Assembly (NCBI RefSeq): GCF_000374645.1
Contig: NZ_KB894800.1
Coordinates: 416,589-480,588, forward strand
Length of the DNA stretch: 64,000 nucleotides
Reading direction: 5' to 3'
From: Arhodomonas aquaeolei DSM 8974
GTDB taxonomy: Bacteria > Pseudomonadota > Gammaproteobacteria > Nitrococcales > Nitrococcaceae
Of the stretch, positions 1 through 9,118 are shown piece by piece. Each line of letters starts with the position of its first letter. Position 1 is the stretch's first letter. A program made the position numbers and the translations under genes. The notes below the pieces were generated by a model. It was not told the origin of the DNA and made no database searches. It saw only the letters and a program-made list of their open reading frames with translations.

Positions 1-705
1 CTGCTCGGGGCCGACTCGCAGCAGTGGGCCGCGCAAATGGTGGGGCAGCGCCGGGTACGGCGCTACACCACCTCCTATGGTGCCGATGGGCGCTCGGTGA
101 GCGAGCAGGTTGGCGATGAGGCGGTCATCCCACCGGACGAGTGGGGTGGACTCGGCCGGGTGCGCGACGGTATCGAGGCCGTGCTGATCCGCGGCGGTCG
201 CACCGTGCACCGCGTGGTCTGGCCGTTTCCCGACCGCCGCCAATGGCGCAAGGTGACACCGCCCCATCGCCCGGCGGCCTGGACCGATACCCTCCAGACT
301 GCACCGACGCCCTCGGGCGGTGACAGCGACCCGGATCCCACGGCGTCACCGCGCCCGGCAGCGGAATCGGCCCCTTCCCACCGCCCGGCCCCGGAGGGTG
401 GGGATCACGGCTCCCCGCCGGCGGCCGAGGCCCGCGCGGCTCAGGAGGATCGCACCGGTGGCGGTTCGCGCAGCGGCGAAGCCGGAAAGCCGTCCGGCAG
501 AGCGGGGCCCGCAGCACCGCACGACGGGAATGCCGCCTCCGGGAGCGGAGCGATTAAGGTTCCGGAGGAGCCGGCGATGGCCCCGGAGATCCCGGCGCAT
601 ACCCAGGGGCCCGACACCGGTGACACCACGCCCCGGCCGCGCCGACGGCTGGTCATCCGCCGTCCGCGCGGGGACGGCGCCGGCCCCGAGCGGGACGATC
701 GCTGA
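1..705 (+). CDS. TraD/TrwB-like type IV coupling protein, C-terminal part (5' truncated by window)
   Basis: The frame is open from base 1 to the stop at 703-705, so only the last 234 codons are present. The first 100 residues resemble the C-terminal end of conjugative coupling ATPases: a WAAQMVGQRRV stretch followed by a SYGADGRSVSEQ-type segment and a conserved WPFP region. The last ~120 residues are Pro/Ala/Gly/Asp-rich low complexity ending in Arg-rich sequence, as in many TraD tails that contact relaxase or DNA. Coupling proteins pump the relaxase-DNA complex into a type IV secretion channel. The ATPase domain with Walker motifs would lie upstream of the window. The stop overlaps the relaxase start by one base (TGATG), so the two are translationally linked. 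The identification rests on the tail and on the neighbour. Confidence 0.65.
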   Translation: MLGADSQQWAAQMVGQRRVRRYTTSYGADGRSVSEQVGDEAVIPPDEWGGLGRVRDGIEAVLIRGGRTVHRVVWPFPDRRQWRKVTPPHRPAAWTDTLQTAPTPSGGDSDPDPTASPRPAAESAPSHRPAPEGGDHGSPPAAEARAAQEDRTGGGSRSGEAGKPSGRAGPAAPHDGNAASGSGAIKVPEEPAMAPEIPAHTQGPDTGDTTPRPRRRLVIRRPRGDGAGPERDDR

Positions 706-3416
706 TGCTCTCGATCTCCGCGCGCGGATCCGCCACCGAGGCCATGGGCTACTACGTCCATCTCGCCGCCGGCGACGGCCCGGAGGACTACTACGCCGCC
801 GAGGCCGCGGGGGTCTGGCAGGGCGCCGGGGCCGCCGCCCTGGGCCTCGCCGGTCCGGTCACCGGCGAGGCCTTCCGGAGCGCGGCGGAGGGGTGCGCGC
901 CGGACGGAGCGGCCCTGGTGCAGGGCACCGGTGAGGCGCACCGCGCCGGCTGGGACCTCACCTTCTCGGCGCCGAAGTCGGTATCCGCGATCTGGGCCGT
1001 CGCCGATCCCACCGAGCGCACCGCCATCGCCGACGCTCACGACCAGGCGGTGCAGCAGGCCCTCGCCTACATCGAGTCCGGCTTCCCCCTGGCCCGCCGG
1101 GGCCGCGGCGGCCTCGAGCGGGAGCGGGCAGGGCTGGTGATCGCCACCTATCAGCACGGCACCTCCCGGGCCCTGGACCCGCAGCTGCACACGCATGCGT
1201 TTCTCCACAATCTCGCGCAGCGCGCCGATGGCACCTGGGGCGGCCTGGAAGTGCGTGATCTCTATCGGTGGAAACACGCGCTGGGGGCGATCTACCGGGC
1301 GGCGCTCGCCGCGGAGCTCGCCGCACAGGGCTACGCCATTGCCGCCGATGGCCCCTCCTTCGCCATCGCCGGCGTACCGGAGGCGGTGACCGACCGGTTC
1401 TCGACGAGACGCCAGCAGATCGAGGCCGCCCTTGCCGAGCGCGGTATCTCCGGGGCGAAGGCCAGCGAGGTCGCCGCGCTGGACACGCGGGCCGCGAAGA
1501 CCGAGATCCCGGACCACGACACCCTGCACGCCCGCTGGACGACGGAGGCCCAGGCCGCCGGTTTCACCCCCGCGGACGCCCATGGCGCCGCCGCCGCGGC
1601 CCCGTCACCGGAGCCCATGCCGACGCCAGAGACGTTGCTCCGGCAGGCCACCGAGCACGAGGCGGTCATCGAGACACGCCATATCTGGCAGGCCGTGGCC
1701 GTCGCCGCCCAGCACCGCGGCCTCGGCCTCGACACCATCCGCGAGCAGGTCGGCGTGGTACTCAGCGATCCGGAGTGCCTGCGCCTGGTCGGTGCCGACG
1801 GGACCGTCCGCTACACCACCCGCGAGCTCTACCGGATGGAGCGTGCGGTGATGGCCTCGGCGCGGGCGCGGGCCGCCGAGACCCACCACGCCGTCGACGC
1901 CGCGACGGTGACCATCGCGCTCGCCCGCCACGCCAGAGAGGAGGGATTTCCGCTCAGTGACGAGCAGGCCGCGGCGGTGCGCCATGTAACCGCCGCCCCC
2001 GGCGCGGTGCAGGTCGTCATCGGCGACGCCGGCACCGGCAAGTCGGCGGCCCTCAGCGCCGCCCGCCGGGCCTGGACGGCCGCCGGCCAGCGGGTCATCG
2101 GATGTGCACCGTCGGGCAAGGCGGCCGCCGGGCTCGAGGCCGGTAGCGGCATCGAAAGCCGCACCCTGGCATCGCTACTCCTGGCGCTGGAGGGCTACAC
2201 GGACGAGGAAGGCATCGGTCACCCGCCCCGGGAGCAACTCACCGCCCGCGATGTCGTGGTGGTCGACGAGGCCGGCATGGTCGACTCGCGCACTCTGGCC
2301 CGGCTGATGCGCCACGCCGACGACGCGGGCGCGCGGGTGGTCCTGGTCGGCGATCACAAGCAGCTCCAGGCCGTGGGCGCCGGGGGCGTCTTCCGCCACC
2401 TCGCCGGCGAGGATGCGGCGGAGATCACGGCGATCCGCCGCCAGCGCGATCCCTGGGCGCGCGCGGCCACCCGGGCCTTCGCCGCCGGCGAGGCCGCGGA
2501 GGCCCTGTCCCACTATCTGGAGCGCGGCCGGGTCCATCTCACCGATGGCCAGCCCCAGGCCGTGGCCTGTGCGGTGGCGCGTTGGGCCGAGCACGTCCGC
2601 GATGCGGGGGCCGCCGAGACGCTGCTCATGGCCGGAACCAACGCGGAGGTGGCGGCCCTCAACGCCGCCACCCGGGCGCGGATGGAGGCCGACGGCCGAC
2701 TCATCGGCCATGAGACCGAGATTCAAACCCGCGAGCGCTCCGGGCGCGCCGCGGGCCGGATCGCCGTCGCCGCGGGGGAGCGATTGCTCGCGAAGCGGAA
2801 CGATCGGGAGACGGGGCTGCGCAATGGCGATCTGCTCACCGTCGAACGCCTCCGCTACACCGGGACAGGCGTGCAACTCGTCGTGCGCGTTGACCGCACC
2901 GGCGAGGCGGTGACCATCGACCCGCGGCGCTATGCCCAGCTTCGCTACGGCTACGCGGTGACCACCCACGCCGCCCAGGGCGCGACAGTGGAACGCGCGG
3001 TGGTGCTTGCCGGCGGCTCGATGACCTCGCGGGAGAGCACCTACGTACAGATGAGCAGGCACCGCGATTCCGCCGAGATCATCGCGACACGCCAGCAGCT
3101 CCGGGCGGCCGCGGAACAGCTTGCGCCGAGCGAGCCGCTGCTCGGGCGGGTGCGCGCACTCGCCGAGGCCCGGGGCCTGGAGCGGCCCAGGGAGATCACC
3201 GAGAGCCTGGCCGCCGCACAGGCCTGGCTCGCCGCCCAGGGCGAGCCAACCACCGACCTTCGCGAGCTTTGTGATCTGGTCGAGGCGATGGGCGAGAGCC
3301 GGCCCGCGGTGACCACACTCGACTATGTCGCGTCTGAGCAGGCACGGCACGACGCGGATGTGACGGCGGACACTGCCGCGATAAACCGCGACACTACTCA
3401 TGCGGCGGGGCAGTAA
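705..3416 (+). CDS. MobF-family conjugative relaxase-helicase (TraI/TrwC type)
   Basis: 903 aa, close to TrwC (about 966 aa). Residues 1-300 are the relaxase: N-terminal tyrosines at 16-17 and 28-29 (candidate nicking Tyr), the LTFSAPKSVS motif near 90, and the three-histidine metal motif in DPQLHTHAFLHN near 158-169. Residues ~420-850 are a RecD-like superfamily 1 helicase with Walker A GDAGTGKS near 440, Walker B VVVDEAGM near 520, a GDHKQLQAVG motif and a C-terminal YAVTTHAAQGAT motif. The protein nicks oriT, stays covalently bound to the DNA and unwinds it during conjugative transfer. It directly follows the coupling protein, so the island is, or was, mobilisable or conjugative. No mating-pore genes are visible here. 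The C-terminal extension is shorter than in F TraI. Confidence 0.93.
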   Translation: MLSISARGSATEAMGYYVHLAAGDGPEDYYAAEAAGVWQGAGAAALGLAGPVTGEAFRSAAEGCAPDGAALVQGTGEAHRAGWDLTFSAPKSVSAIWAVADPTERTAIADAHDQAVQQALAYIESGFPLARRGRGGLERERAGLVIATYQHGTSRALDPQLHTHAFLHNLAQRADGTWGGLEVRDLYRWKHALGAIYRAALAAELAAQGYAIAADGPSFAIAGVPEAVTDRFSTRRQQIEAALAERGISGAKASEVAALDTRAAKTEIPDHDTLHARWTTEAQAAGFTPADAHGAAAAAPSPEPMPTPETLLRQATEHEAVIETRHIWQAVAVAAQHRGLGLDTIREQVGVVLSDPECLRLVGADGTVRYTTRELYRMERAVMASARARAAETHHAVDAATVTIALARHAREEGFPLSDEQAAAVRHVTAAPGAVQVVIGDAGTGKSAALSAARRAWTAAGQRVIGCAPSGKAAAGLEAGSGIESRTLASLLLALEGYTDEEGIGHPPREQLTARDVVVVDEAGMVDSRTLARLMRHADDAGARVVLVGDHKQLQAVGAGGVFRHLAGEDAAEITAIRRQRDPWARAATRAFAAGEAAEALSHYLERGRVHLTDGQPQAVACAVARWAEHVRDAGAAETLLMAGTNAEVAALNAATRARMEADGRLIGHETEIQTRERSGRAAGRIAVAAGERLLAKRNDRETGLRNGDLLTVERLRYTGTGVQLVVRVDRTGEAVTIDPRRYAQLRYGYAVTTHAAQGATVERAVVLAGGSMTSRESTYVQMSRHRDSAEIIATRQQLRAAAEQLAPSEPLLGRVRALAEARGLERPREITESLAAAQAWLAAQGEPTTDLRELCDLVEAMGESRPAVTTLDYVASEQARHDADVTADTAAINRDTTHAAGQ

Positions 3417-3441
3417 GGCAACCACGACGGAGGAAACGACA

Positions 3442-3963
3442 ATGCTCAGGCGATGCAATATTCCACATAGCGGCCAACCACTGCTGCCACTTGCCAACGG
3501 AAAAACGGTCTCCCTTGTCGCCGCGCTCGACTGGCGTGGGCGCCGCATCGACCATTACGAGGCCATCTGGGATGAAACGGCGATCTCGCCGCTCGCCGAC
3601 GATGAAGACTTCGATCCCAACGATATTGAGCAATTGGAGCGCCTCCCCGGGCGGAAGCTGCGCGACGGCGTGGGCTGGCTCGAATCCGGCCACATTGAAC
3701 CGCCGCTAATACCGGAGGACCTCGTGCTGATCGCCGGGACCGATGTGCTTGCCGGGGCTGATAGCACCACCGCGACCGGCGTCTACGTCTCGCCGTGGCT
3801 TGAAGACGTGTGGGCGGCAATCACCGCCGACGATGGGTATTGCTACGCCCGTCGCCTGCCGACCTGGCCGAACCGGCGTAGCGCACGACGGGCCGCCCGC
3901 GCAGCCGGCGCCGGCGAGGTGATGCTTCTACGCCTCGGTGAGGGCGTATGGATTTGGATGTGA
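3442..3963 (+). CDS. Hypothetical protein of the mobile island
   Basis: 173 aa from the ATG at 3442, which has a clear GGAGG-type ribosome site (3429-3434). A longer in-frame start at 3400 would overlap the relaxase end and lacks such a site. The protein is acidic in the middle, has no signal peptide or membrane segment, and carries an Arg-rich patch (NRRSARRAARAAG) before the C-terminal LRLGEGVWIWM. I do not recognise a family. It lies 25 bp after the relaxase gene and before the BREX promoter region, so it may belong to the transfer module rather than to defence. Confidence 0.7.
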   Translation: MLRRCNIPHSGQPLLPLANGKTVSLVAALDWRGRRIDHYEAIWDETAISPLADDEDFDPNDIEQLERLPGRKLRDGVGWLESGHIEPPLIPEDLVLIAGTDVLAGADSTTATGVYVSPWLEDVWAAITADDGYCYARRLPTWPNRRSARRAARAAGAGEVMLLRLGEGVWIWM

Positions 3964-4002
3964 CGAGGCTTCGCCATGATCCACTGCCCGTTAGCCCTCA
4001 AA

Positions 4003-4046
4003 CCGACAATCGTCTAAAGTGGCAAAGACTCCGACAGAATCGTCTA
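4003..4046 (+). promoter_or_regulatory. Direct repeat upstream of the BREX operon (candidate operator)
   Basis: CCGACAATCGTCTA (4003-4016) and CCGACAGAATCGTCTA (4031-4046) are two nearly identical direct copies, 28 bp apart start to start. Each is followed by a similar xGGCA sequence. They lie 30-75 bp before the start of the HTH gene that opens the operon. Two helical turns plus a few bases between copies is a plausible arrangement for cooperative binding of a small repressor. Binding by the neighbouring HTH protein is inference. Confidence 0.45.
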
Positions 4047-4076
4047 TATCGGCACTCACAGCGGTGGTAGCAATTG

Positions 4077-4271
4077 ATGGATGGCCGTTGGCTCTCCGTA
4101 GATGAGATCAGTGTGTACCTAGGCGTTAAGCGCGACACAGTCTATCGGTGGATTGCCCAGCGCAGTATGCCCGCGCACCGAGTCGGACGGCTCTGGAAAT
4201 TTAAGAGTGACGAGGTAGATGCGTGGGTCCGCAGCGGGGGGACGCGTGCGAGTGGCAAGCCCGATGCGTGA
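4077..4271 (+). CDS. Small excisionase/MerR-type helix-turn-helix protein, first gene of the BREX operon
   Basis: 64 aa from ATG 4077 (an upstream in-frame TTG at 4074 adds one residue). Almost the whole protein is a winged HTH of the excisionase-family DNA-binding domain: WLSVDEISVYLGVKRDTVYRWIAQ forms the HTH, followed by the typical MPAHRVGRLWKFK wing and DEVDAWV end. Such proteins serve as excisionases (Xis) or as small repressors. It overlaps the brxA start, and the repeated sequence upstream (4003-4046) is a natural target, so operon control is the likelier role. An excision role cannot be excluded because this is a mobile island. It is unrelated in size and fold to the WYL-domain regulator BrxR of other BREX loci. 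Confidence 0.8.
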   Translation: MDGRWLSVDEISVYLGVKRDTVYRWIAQRSMPAHRVGRLWKFKSDEVDAWVRSGGTRASGKPDA

Positions 4272-5073
4272 TGAAACCACTCTGCAACGCCTCGGCTTCA
4301 TGACTCATACCGGCGGTGTACACGCCTCTCGCACCATCATGCTCACCGAGCTATCCACGCTCTTCGACTGCGTTGGCGCGGACGCGCCACCATCCGCGTA
4401 TCGTGATGCGATTTGCCAGCAGAACTGTCTCGCCAAGCGTTCCGGGCGGAGCCGACTTCTTACGGCGCGACACCTTGCTGAAGCGTACGCGTTGGATCCC
4501 GCCAATCCGGTTTATGCAGGGCTGCGTTACTTCTGGGCTCGTGATGTATCCGCCCGCCCTCAACTAGCCTTGCTCGCAGCCGCCGCCCGGGACAGCCTGC
4601 TGCGCGACACCGCTCCCGCGATACTCGCTAGGCCACCGGGCACGCGTATCGAACGGGAGTGGGTGGAGGAACGAATCGAGTCACGCTGGCCCGAGCGCTT
4701 TAGCTCGGCGACCCGTAGGTCGGTCGCACAGAACCTCAACAGCAGCCTAACGAAGGCGGGCCTCCTTGGCGGCCGGCGAACCAAGATCCGCCGGCAGTTG
4801 AATCCCGCGATAGGCGCTGTTGCCTTCGCCTTCTACCTTGCATGGTTGCAGGGAGATAGAGGTGAGATCCTGCTACAGAATGTCTACTGCAAGCTGTTGA
4901 ACGTTACCAGTGAGCGCCTGCTGGAACTCGCAGGTCAGGCGTCGGCCAAGGGGTGGATGGTCATGCGCCGCGTGGATAACGTGGTAGATGTCGATTTTCC
5001 CGCTCTAACGGATGTGGTTACTCAGGCCATGCAAACCTCCGACAAGGGAACCGCACAGAGAATCAATCCATGA
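4264..5073 (+). CDS. brxA: BREX protein BrxA (DUF1819 family)
   Basis: 269 aa from ATG 4264, which overlaps the HTH stop by 8 bases. An in-frame ATG at 4219 would overlap much more. BrxA is a small, NusB-like, DNA-binding component of type 1 BREX. The match is by overall DUF1819 pattern: an early HTGGVHASRTIMLTELSTLF segment, a central ARHLAEAYAL segment, ERFSSATRRSVAQNLNSSLTKAGLL and a C-terminal LLNVTSERLLELAGQASAKGWM segment, followed directly by BrxB. Its ATGA junction with brxB (5070-5073) indicates translational coupling. Its exact biochemical role in restriction is unsettled in the family. Confidence 0.85.
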   Translation: MRDETTLQRLGFMTHTGGVHASRTIMLTELSTLFDCVGADAPPSAYRDAICQQNCLAKRSGRSRLLTARHLAEAYALDPANPVYAGLRYFWARDVSARPQLALLAAAARDSLLRDTAPAILARPPGTRIEREWVEERIESRWPERFSSATRRSVAQNLNSSLTKAGLLGGRRTKIRRQLNPAIGAVAFAFYLAWLQGDRGEILLQNVYCKLLNVTSERLLELAGQASAKGWMVMRRVDNVVDVDFPALTDVVTQAMQTSDKGTAQRINP

Positions 5074-5621
5074 GCAAGGTTAAGCGACTGATCGAGTCGT
5101 ATGCCCAGTTTATCCAGCTGCCTTGGCGGGACGACGCTGCTGCTGCGCAGCGGGTAGCGTTCTGCGTCTACCCGGAGACCGAGGAACTCCGCATCCGGGC
5201 CAACCTCGGGGAGTTCGAGCTGACGACCCGACAAAGCGGGCATGACTGGATCGCTTTTGACCTGAGTGACACCTTTGCGCGGTGGATGGCCGAACAGAAG
5301 TACGCGGAGGGATACTTCCGCTCTCCGTCAAAATTGCCCACGGTACTGCACCGCTACCTCGAGTGGCTGGTTGACGGCTTCGTCGCAAACCTCGACGCCA
5401 ATGAAGTTGATGACAACCATGTGGTCATGATCTACGGCGTTGGCAGTCTGTTCGGGCTGCTCAAGGTAAAGGAGGTTGTCGACCGCCTCGCACCCCATGT
5501 GCCTGGCAGACTGGTCGTGCTGTTTCCGGGCAGCTTCGAGCAAAACAACTACCGACTCCTGGATGGCTACGACGGCTGGAACTATCTCGCCACGCCGATC
5601 CTTCCCGATGGCGCAAGGTGA
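5070..5621 (+). CDS. brxB: BREX protein BrxB (DUF1788 family)
   Basis: 183 aa, of usual BrxB length. DUF1788 hallmarks are the central VVMIYGVGSLFGLLKVKEVVDRL segment and the C-terminal LVVLFPGSFEQNNYRLLDGYDGWNYLA segment, where P-G-x-x-x-x-N-x-Y-R-L-x-D is typical. BrxB is a core type 1 BREX protein required for defence and thought to act in a complex with BrxC and PglZ; it has no known enzymatic motif. The start overlaps the brxA stop (ATGA) and its own stop overlaps a GTG that could start a longer brxC. Confidence 0.92.
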   Translation: MSKVKRLIESYAQFIQLPWRDDAAAAQRVAFCVYPETEELRIRANLGEFELTTRQSGHDWIAFDLSDTFARWMAEQKYAEGYFRSPSKLPTVLHRYLEWLVDGFVANLDANEVDDNHVVMIYGVGSLFGLLKVKEVVDRLAPHVPGRLVVLFPGSFEQNNYRLLDGYDGWNYLATPILPDGAR

Positions 5622-5668
5622 GCTTGCAACCGAGACCGACTGCCTCCTGTACCGCAAGGAAAGGACGC

Positions 5669-8600
5669 ATGCGAAACCGCGAAATCTATGCCAAGGACCC
5701 ATCCCAGCAACGCTTGGAGAACGAGGGAGTGGCGTACGTCAACGACGACGCCAGCGACCGCGCCCAATCAGTACTCCGCTACGAGCTGGAGACCTTCGTC
5801 TGCGACGGCCAGTATGCCCGTGGCATGCAGGACATCCTAGACACCTACCTGCGCAACCTCAGCGGCGGTGCCTCACAGCAACCCGGTGTATGGATTAGCG
5901 GCTTCTTCGGGTCGGGCAAGTCGCACCTGGCCAAAGTGCTTCGCAACGTTTGGGAAGACTTCACCTTCGACGACGGCGCCACTGCGCGGGGGATCACTAC
6001 GCTGCCCCAAGAGATTGGTGACCAACTCAAAGAGTTGTCTACCCAGGGCAGGCGCCATGGAGGGCTGTTCGCCGCCTCAGGTACTTTGGGTGCGAGCTCG
6101 CGCGACAAGAGCGTGCGCCTTGCACTCCTGTCCGTCATTTTCCGCGCTGCCGGTCTCCCGCGGCAGTACCCCGTCGCACGTTTCGTCATGTGGCTGCGGG
6201 ATGAAGGCATTCTCGACGAGGTACGGAATGACGTCGAGGCTCGTGGCGATGACTGGCAGGAAGAGCTGGACAACTTCTACGTGGCGGAGTCGCTCCACGA
6301 GGCGCTGGTCAAGGCGAAGCCGAGGACGTTCAGCAGCGTAGAATCTTGTGCCGAGACGCTGAGCCACCTTTACCCGCACGTCACTGACGTCAGCAGCGAC
6401 GACATGCTCGAGGCGATTCGTCAGGCCATAAGTCGTGACGGCAAGATGCCCCTCACGTTGGTGGTGCTGGACGAAGTACAGCAGTACATCGGCTCCGATG
6501 GCCAACGCTCCATCGAGGTCCAGGAAGCCGTCGAGGCGTGTTGCAAGGAGCTCGGCAGCCGACTCATGTTCGTCGCAACCGGCCAGACCGCGATCACCGG
6601 CACCAGTAACCTGGCGCGCTTGCAGGGCCGCTTCACTACCCGCATCGAGCTCTCGGACGCCGACGTGGACGCAGTCATTCGCCAGGTGGTGCTGGCCAAG
6701 AAGCCCGATGCGAAGGGCCCCGTCACTGAGGTGATGGAGGAGAACCTAGGCGAGATTTCCCGTCACCTCGCTGATACTTCCATCGCGCATCGCCAGGAGG
6801 ATACCAGGCACTTCGCGCAGGACTATCCCATCCTGCCCGTACGTCGGCGCTTCTGGGACGCTGCGCTGCGGGTTCTCGACCAGACCGGCACTGATAGTCA
6901 GCTTCGCAACCAGCTGAGCATGATCCACAAGGCGATCCAGACCAACCTGGACGCGCCCTTGGGCAACATCATCCCGGCTGACTACCTCTACTTCGACGCC
7001 GCCGACCGGCTGTTACAGGCACGCATGCTGCCGCGCAAGCTGCATGACGCCACTCTGCGCTGGCTCGAGGGCAGCGAGGATGAGCACCTGATGGCGCGCG
7101 CCTGCGCGCTCGTGTTTCTGATCAACAAGGTGGCCGGCACCAATACCGAGCTCGGGCTGAAGCCGACGCTGAGCAACATCGCCGATCTGCTGGTGGACGA
7201 TCTTACGGCCGGAAGCAGCTCGCTGCGCGGTCACCTGCCAACATTGCTCGATCAATGCGAGTTCATCATTAAGGTCGGTGACCAATACCGCATTCAGACG
7301 GAGGAAAGCGCCGCTTGGAATGACGCCTTTCTCAGCCACAAGAACACGCTCGGCAACGCAACGCATCAGATCGAGACCGAGCGGGAAGACCTGATTCGGC
7401 AGCATTTCGCCAAACAGGTCGGGAATCTCTCATTGGCCCACGGGGAGGCGAAGGTTCCGCGGCCACTGTCCCCAGTATTCGACACGGTGCTGCCTGGCGA
7501 CGCGCCTGAGAAGCTCTACGTGTGGGTTCGCAACGGCTGGTCGGACGACGTGAGCCAGTTACGAGCCGACGCGCGTCAGGCGGGATCGGAATCTCCCACG
7601 TTATTCGTCTTTATCCCGAAGCGTTCTGCCGATGAGCTGCGAAATCAGCTGATCGAATACAAGGCGGCGACGGCCACCCTTGAGACCCGCGGCACGCCGG
7701 GTACCCCAGAGGGCCAGGAAGCTCAGGCCGCCATGCAGACCACGCGCGACACCGCCCAGCGACGGATCAACGAGTTGTTGGACGAGGCCTTCAGCGGCGC
7801 CCAGGTCTTCCAGGGCGGCGGTAACGAGCTCGTTGGTGCCACGCTGCGAGAAGCCATCCTCGAGGGGGCTGAAAATGCCCTGACGCGGCTTCACCCCAAG
7901 TTCCACCAGGCCGACCACTCGAACTGGGACAAGGTGTATGCCAAGGCCAAACAGGGTGCGCCCGACGCACTGAAGGCCGTGGGTCACGACGGTGAGCCGC
8001 AGGCCCATCCGGTCTGCAAGGCCATTCTCGGCTATCTAGGCAACGGTAAGAAGGGCAGCGAGATCCGCGAGCACTTCGAGCATGGCGAGTACGGCTGGCC
8101 ACAAGACGCCGTAGACGGCGCCCTGCAGGTGCTCCTGGTCGCCGGCCAGATCCGCACGGTCGATGGGACAGCGCCCCAGGACCTGGATCGCCGCGCCATT
8201 GGCAGGACCGAGTTCCGCGTGGAAGCCACCACAATATCCGCCAGCGAGCGCATCAAGATCCGTAAAGTGATGCAGAAGCTGGGCGTCCAGGCCAAAGCTG
8301 GGGAAGAGTCGCCCAAGGCGCCCGAGTTCGTCGAGAAGCTACGATCTCTGGCGGACCGTGCCGGTGGTGGTGCCCCACTACCACCTCCCCCTAGCACCGA
8401 TGCCCTCGAGGCAATACGCCTGAGCAGTGGCAATGACCAGCTCAAGGCCATCGTCACCAATCAGGACGAACTCCTCACTGCGATCGATGAGTGGCAGGCC
8501 ATCGCGGACAAGATTGCGCAGCGCCAGCCCGCCTGGGCAACTCTCATGCACCTGGCGAATTACGCCAGGGGCGAGCAAGACGCCGAGCCGCTGCTGGCTC

Positions 8601-9103
8601 AGGTGGATCAGATCCGTGAGCACCGCTCCCTGCTCGATGACCCGGACCCCATCCAACCCCTGCTGAGCAACCTCACGCAGTACTTCCGTGACGCCTTGAA
8701 TACCTTGCGGGAACGCTACGAAGCGGAGCATGCAGCGGGTATGGCGCGGCTGGAAGCAGATGAAAACTGGCAGCAATTGTCCCCCGAACAGCGCCATGAT
8801 CTCCTGGAACCGAAGCGCCTCACCAACGCCCACGCGCCGAAGATCGCACTCGGCTCCACCGACGAGGTACTGGAGACGTTAGAACGCGTGCGCCCGGAGG
8901 CCTTGGCCGACCGCATCGCCGCGCTGTCCAGCCGCTTCGATGAGGTTTTGACAGCGGCCGCGGAGGCCATGGAGCCCCAAGCCCAGTTCGTCAGGCTGCC
9001 GCGCCGCACACTCAAAAGCGAGGCCGAGATCGATGCCTGGCTGGAGGAAGCGCGCGATCAGCTCCAGCAGGCCCTGCAGGCCGGACCCGTGATCACCCAA
9101 TAG
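5669..9103 (+). CDS. brxC: BREX P-loop ATPase BrxC
   Basis: 1144 aa from ATG 5669, preceded by an AAGGAAAGGA ribosome site. A GTG at 5618 overlapping the brxB stop would add 17 unconserved residues. The N-terminal region has NREIYAKDP and then the P-loop GFFGSGKSHLAKVL near residues 78-91. A Walker B-like LTLVVLDEVQQYIG follows near 268-281 and an ATGQTAI sensor-like motif near 305. The long C-terminal half is helical with coiled-coil character. BrxC is the large AAA-type ATPase of the BREX complex, needed both for PglX-dependent host methylation and for phage exclusion. Length is typical for type 1 (about 1200 aa). Confidence 0.93.
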   Translation: MRNREIYAKDPSQQRLENEGVAYVNDDASDRAQSVLRYELETFVCDGQYARGMQDILDTYLRNLSGGASQQPGVWISGFFGSGKSHLAKVLRNVWEDFTFDDGATARGITTLPQEIGDQLKELSTQGRRHGGLFAASGTLGASSRDKSVRLALLSVIFRAAGLPRQYPVARFVMWLRDEGILDEVRNDVEARGDDWQEELDNFYVAESLHEALVKAKPRTFSSVESCAETLSHLYPHVTDVSSDDMLEAIRQAISRDGKMPLTLVVLDEVQQYIGSDGQRSIEVQEAVEACCKELGSRLMFVATGQTAITGTSNLARLQGRFTTRIELSDADVDAVIRQVVLAKKPDAKGPVTEVMEENLGEISRHLADTSIAHRQEDTRHFAQDYPILPVRRRFWDAALRVLDQTGTDSQLRNQLSMIHKAIQTNLDAPLGNIIPADYLYFDAADRLLQARMLPRKLHDATLRWLEGSEDEHLMARACALVFLINKVAGTNTELGLKPTLSNIADLLVDDLTAGSSSLRGHLPTLLDQCEFIIKVGDQYRIQTEESAAWNDAFLSHKNTLGNATHQIETEREDLIRQHFAKQVGNLSLAHGEAKVPRPLSPVFDTVLPGDAPEKLYVWVRNGWSDDVSQLRADARQAGSESPTLFVFIPKRSADELRNQLIEYKAATATLETRGTPGTPEGQEAQAAMQTTRDTAQRRINELLDEAFSGAQVFQGGGNELVGATLREAILEGAENALTRLHPKFHQADHSNWDKVYAKAKQGAPDALKAVGHDGEPQAHPVCKAILGYLGNGKKGSEIREHFEHGEYGWPQDAVDGALQVLLVAGQIRTVDGTAPQDLDRRAIGRTEFRVEATTISASERIKIRKVMQKLGVQAKAGEESPKAPEFVEKLRSLADRAGGGAPLPPPPSTDALEAIRLSSGNDQLKAIVTNQDELLTAIDEWQAIADKIAQRQPAWATLMHLANYARGEQDAEPLLAQVDQIREHRSLLDDPDPIQPLLSNLTQYFRDALNTLRERYEAEHAAGMARLEADENWQQLSPEQRHDLLEPKRLTNAHAPKIALGSTDEVLETLERVRPEALADRIAALSSRFDEVLTAAAEAMEPQAQFVRLPRRTLKSEAEIDAWLEEARDQLQQALQAGPVITQ

Positions 9104-9118
9104 GAGCGGCGACAGGGC

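Noticed and set aside
441-1583. Long minus-strand open frame (380 codons) opposite the relaxase region
   Set aside because: It is a GC-rich antisense shadow of the coupling-protein and relaxase genes; no family motifs, and low-complexity Gly/Arg content.
2175-3548. 457-codon minus-strand frame opposite the relaxase helicase
   Set aside because: Shadow of the real helicase frame, whose motifs are unmistakable on the plus strand.
4003-4046. Possible start of a CRISPR array
   Set aside because: Only two short copies and no regular spacers; no Cas genes. No CRISPR array was found anywhere in the window.
5618-5668. GTG start for brxC overlapping the brxB stop
   Set aside because: A coupled start is possible, but the 17 added residues look unrelated to the family and the ATG at 5669 has a strong AAGGA ribosome site.
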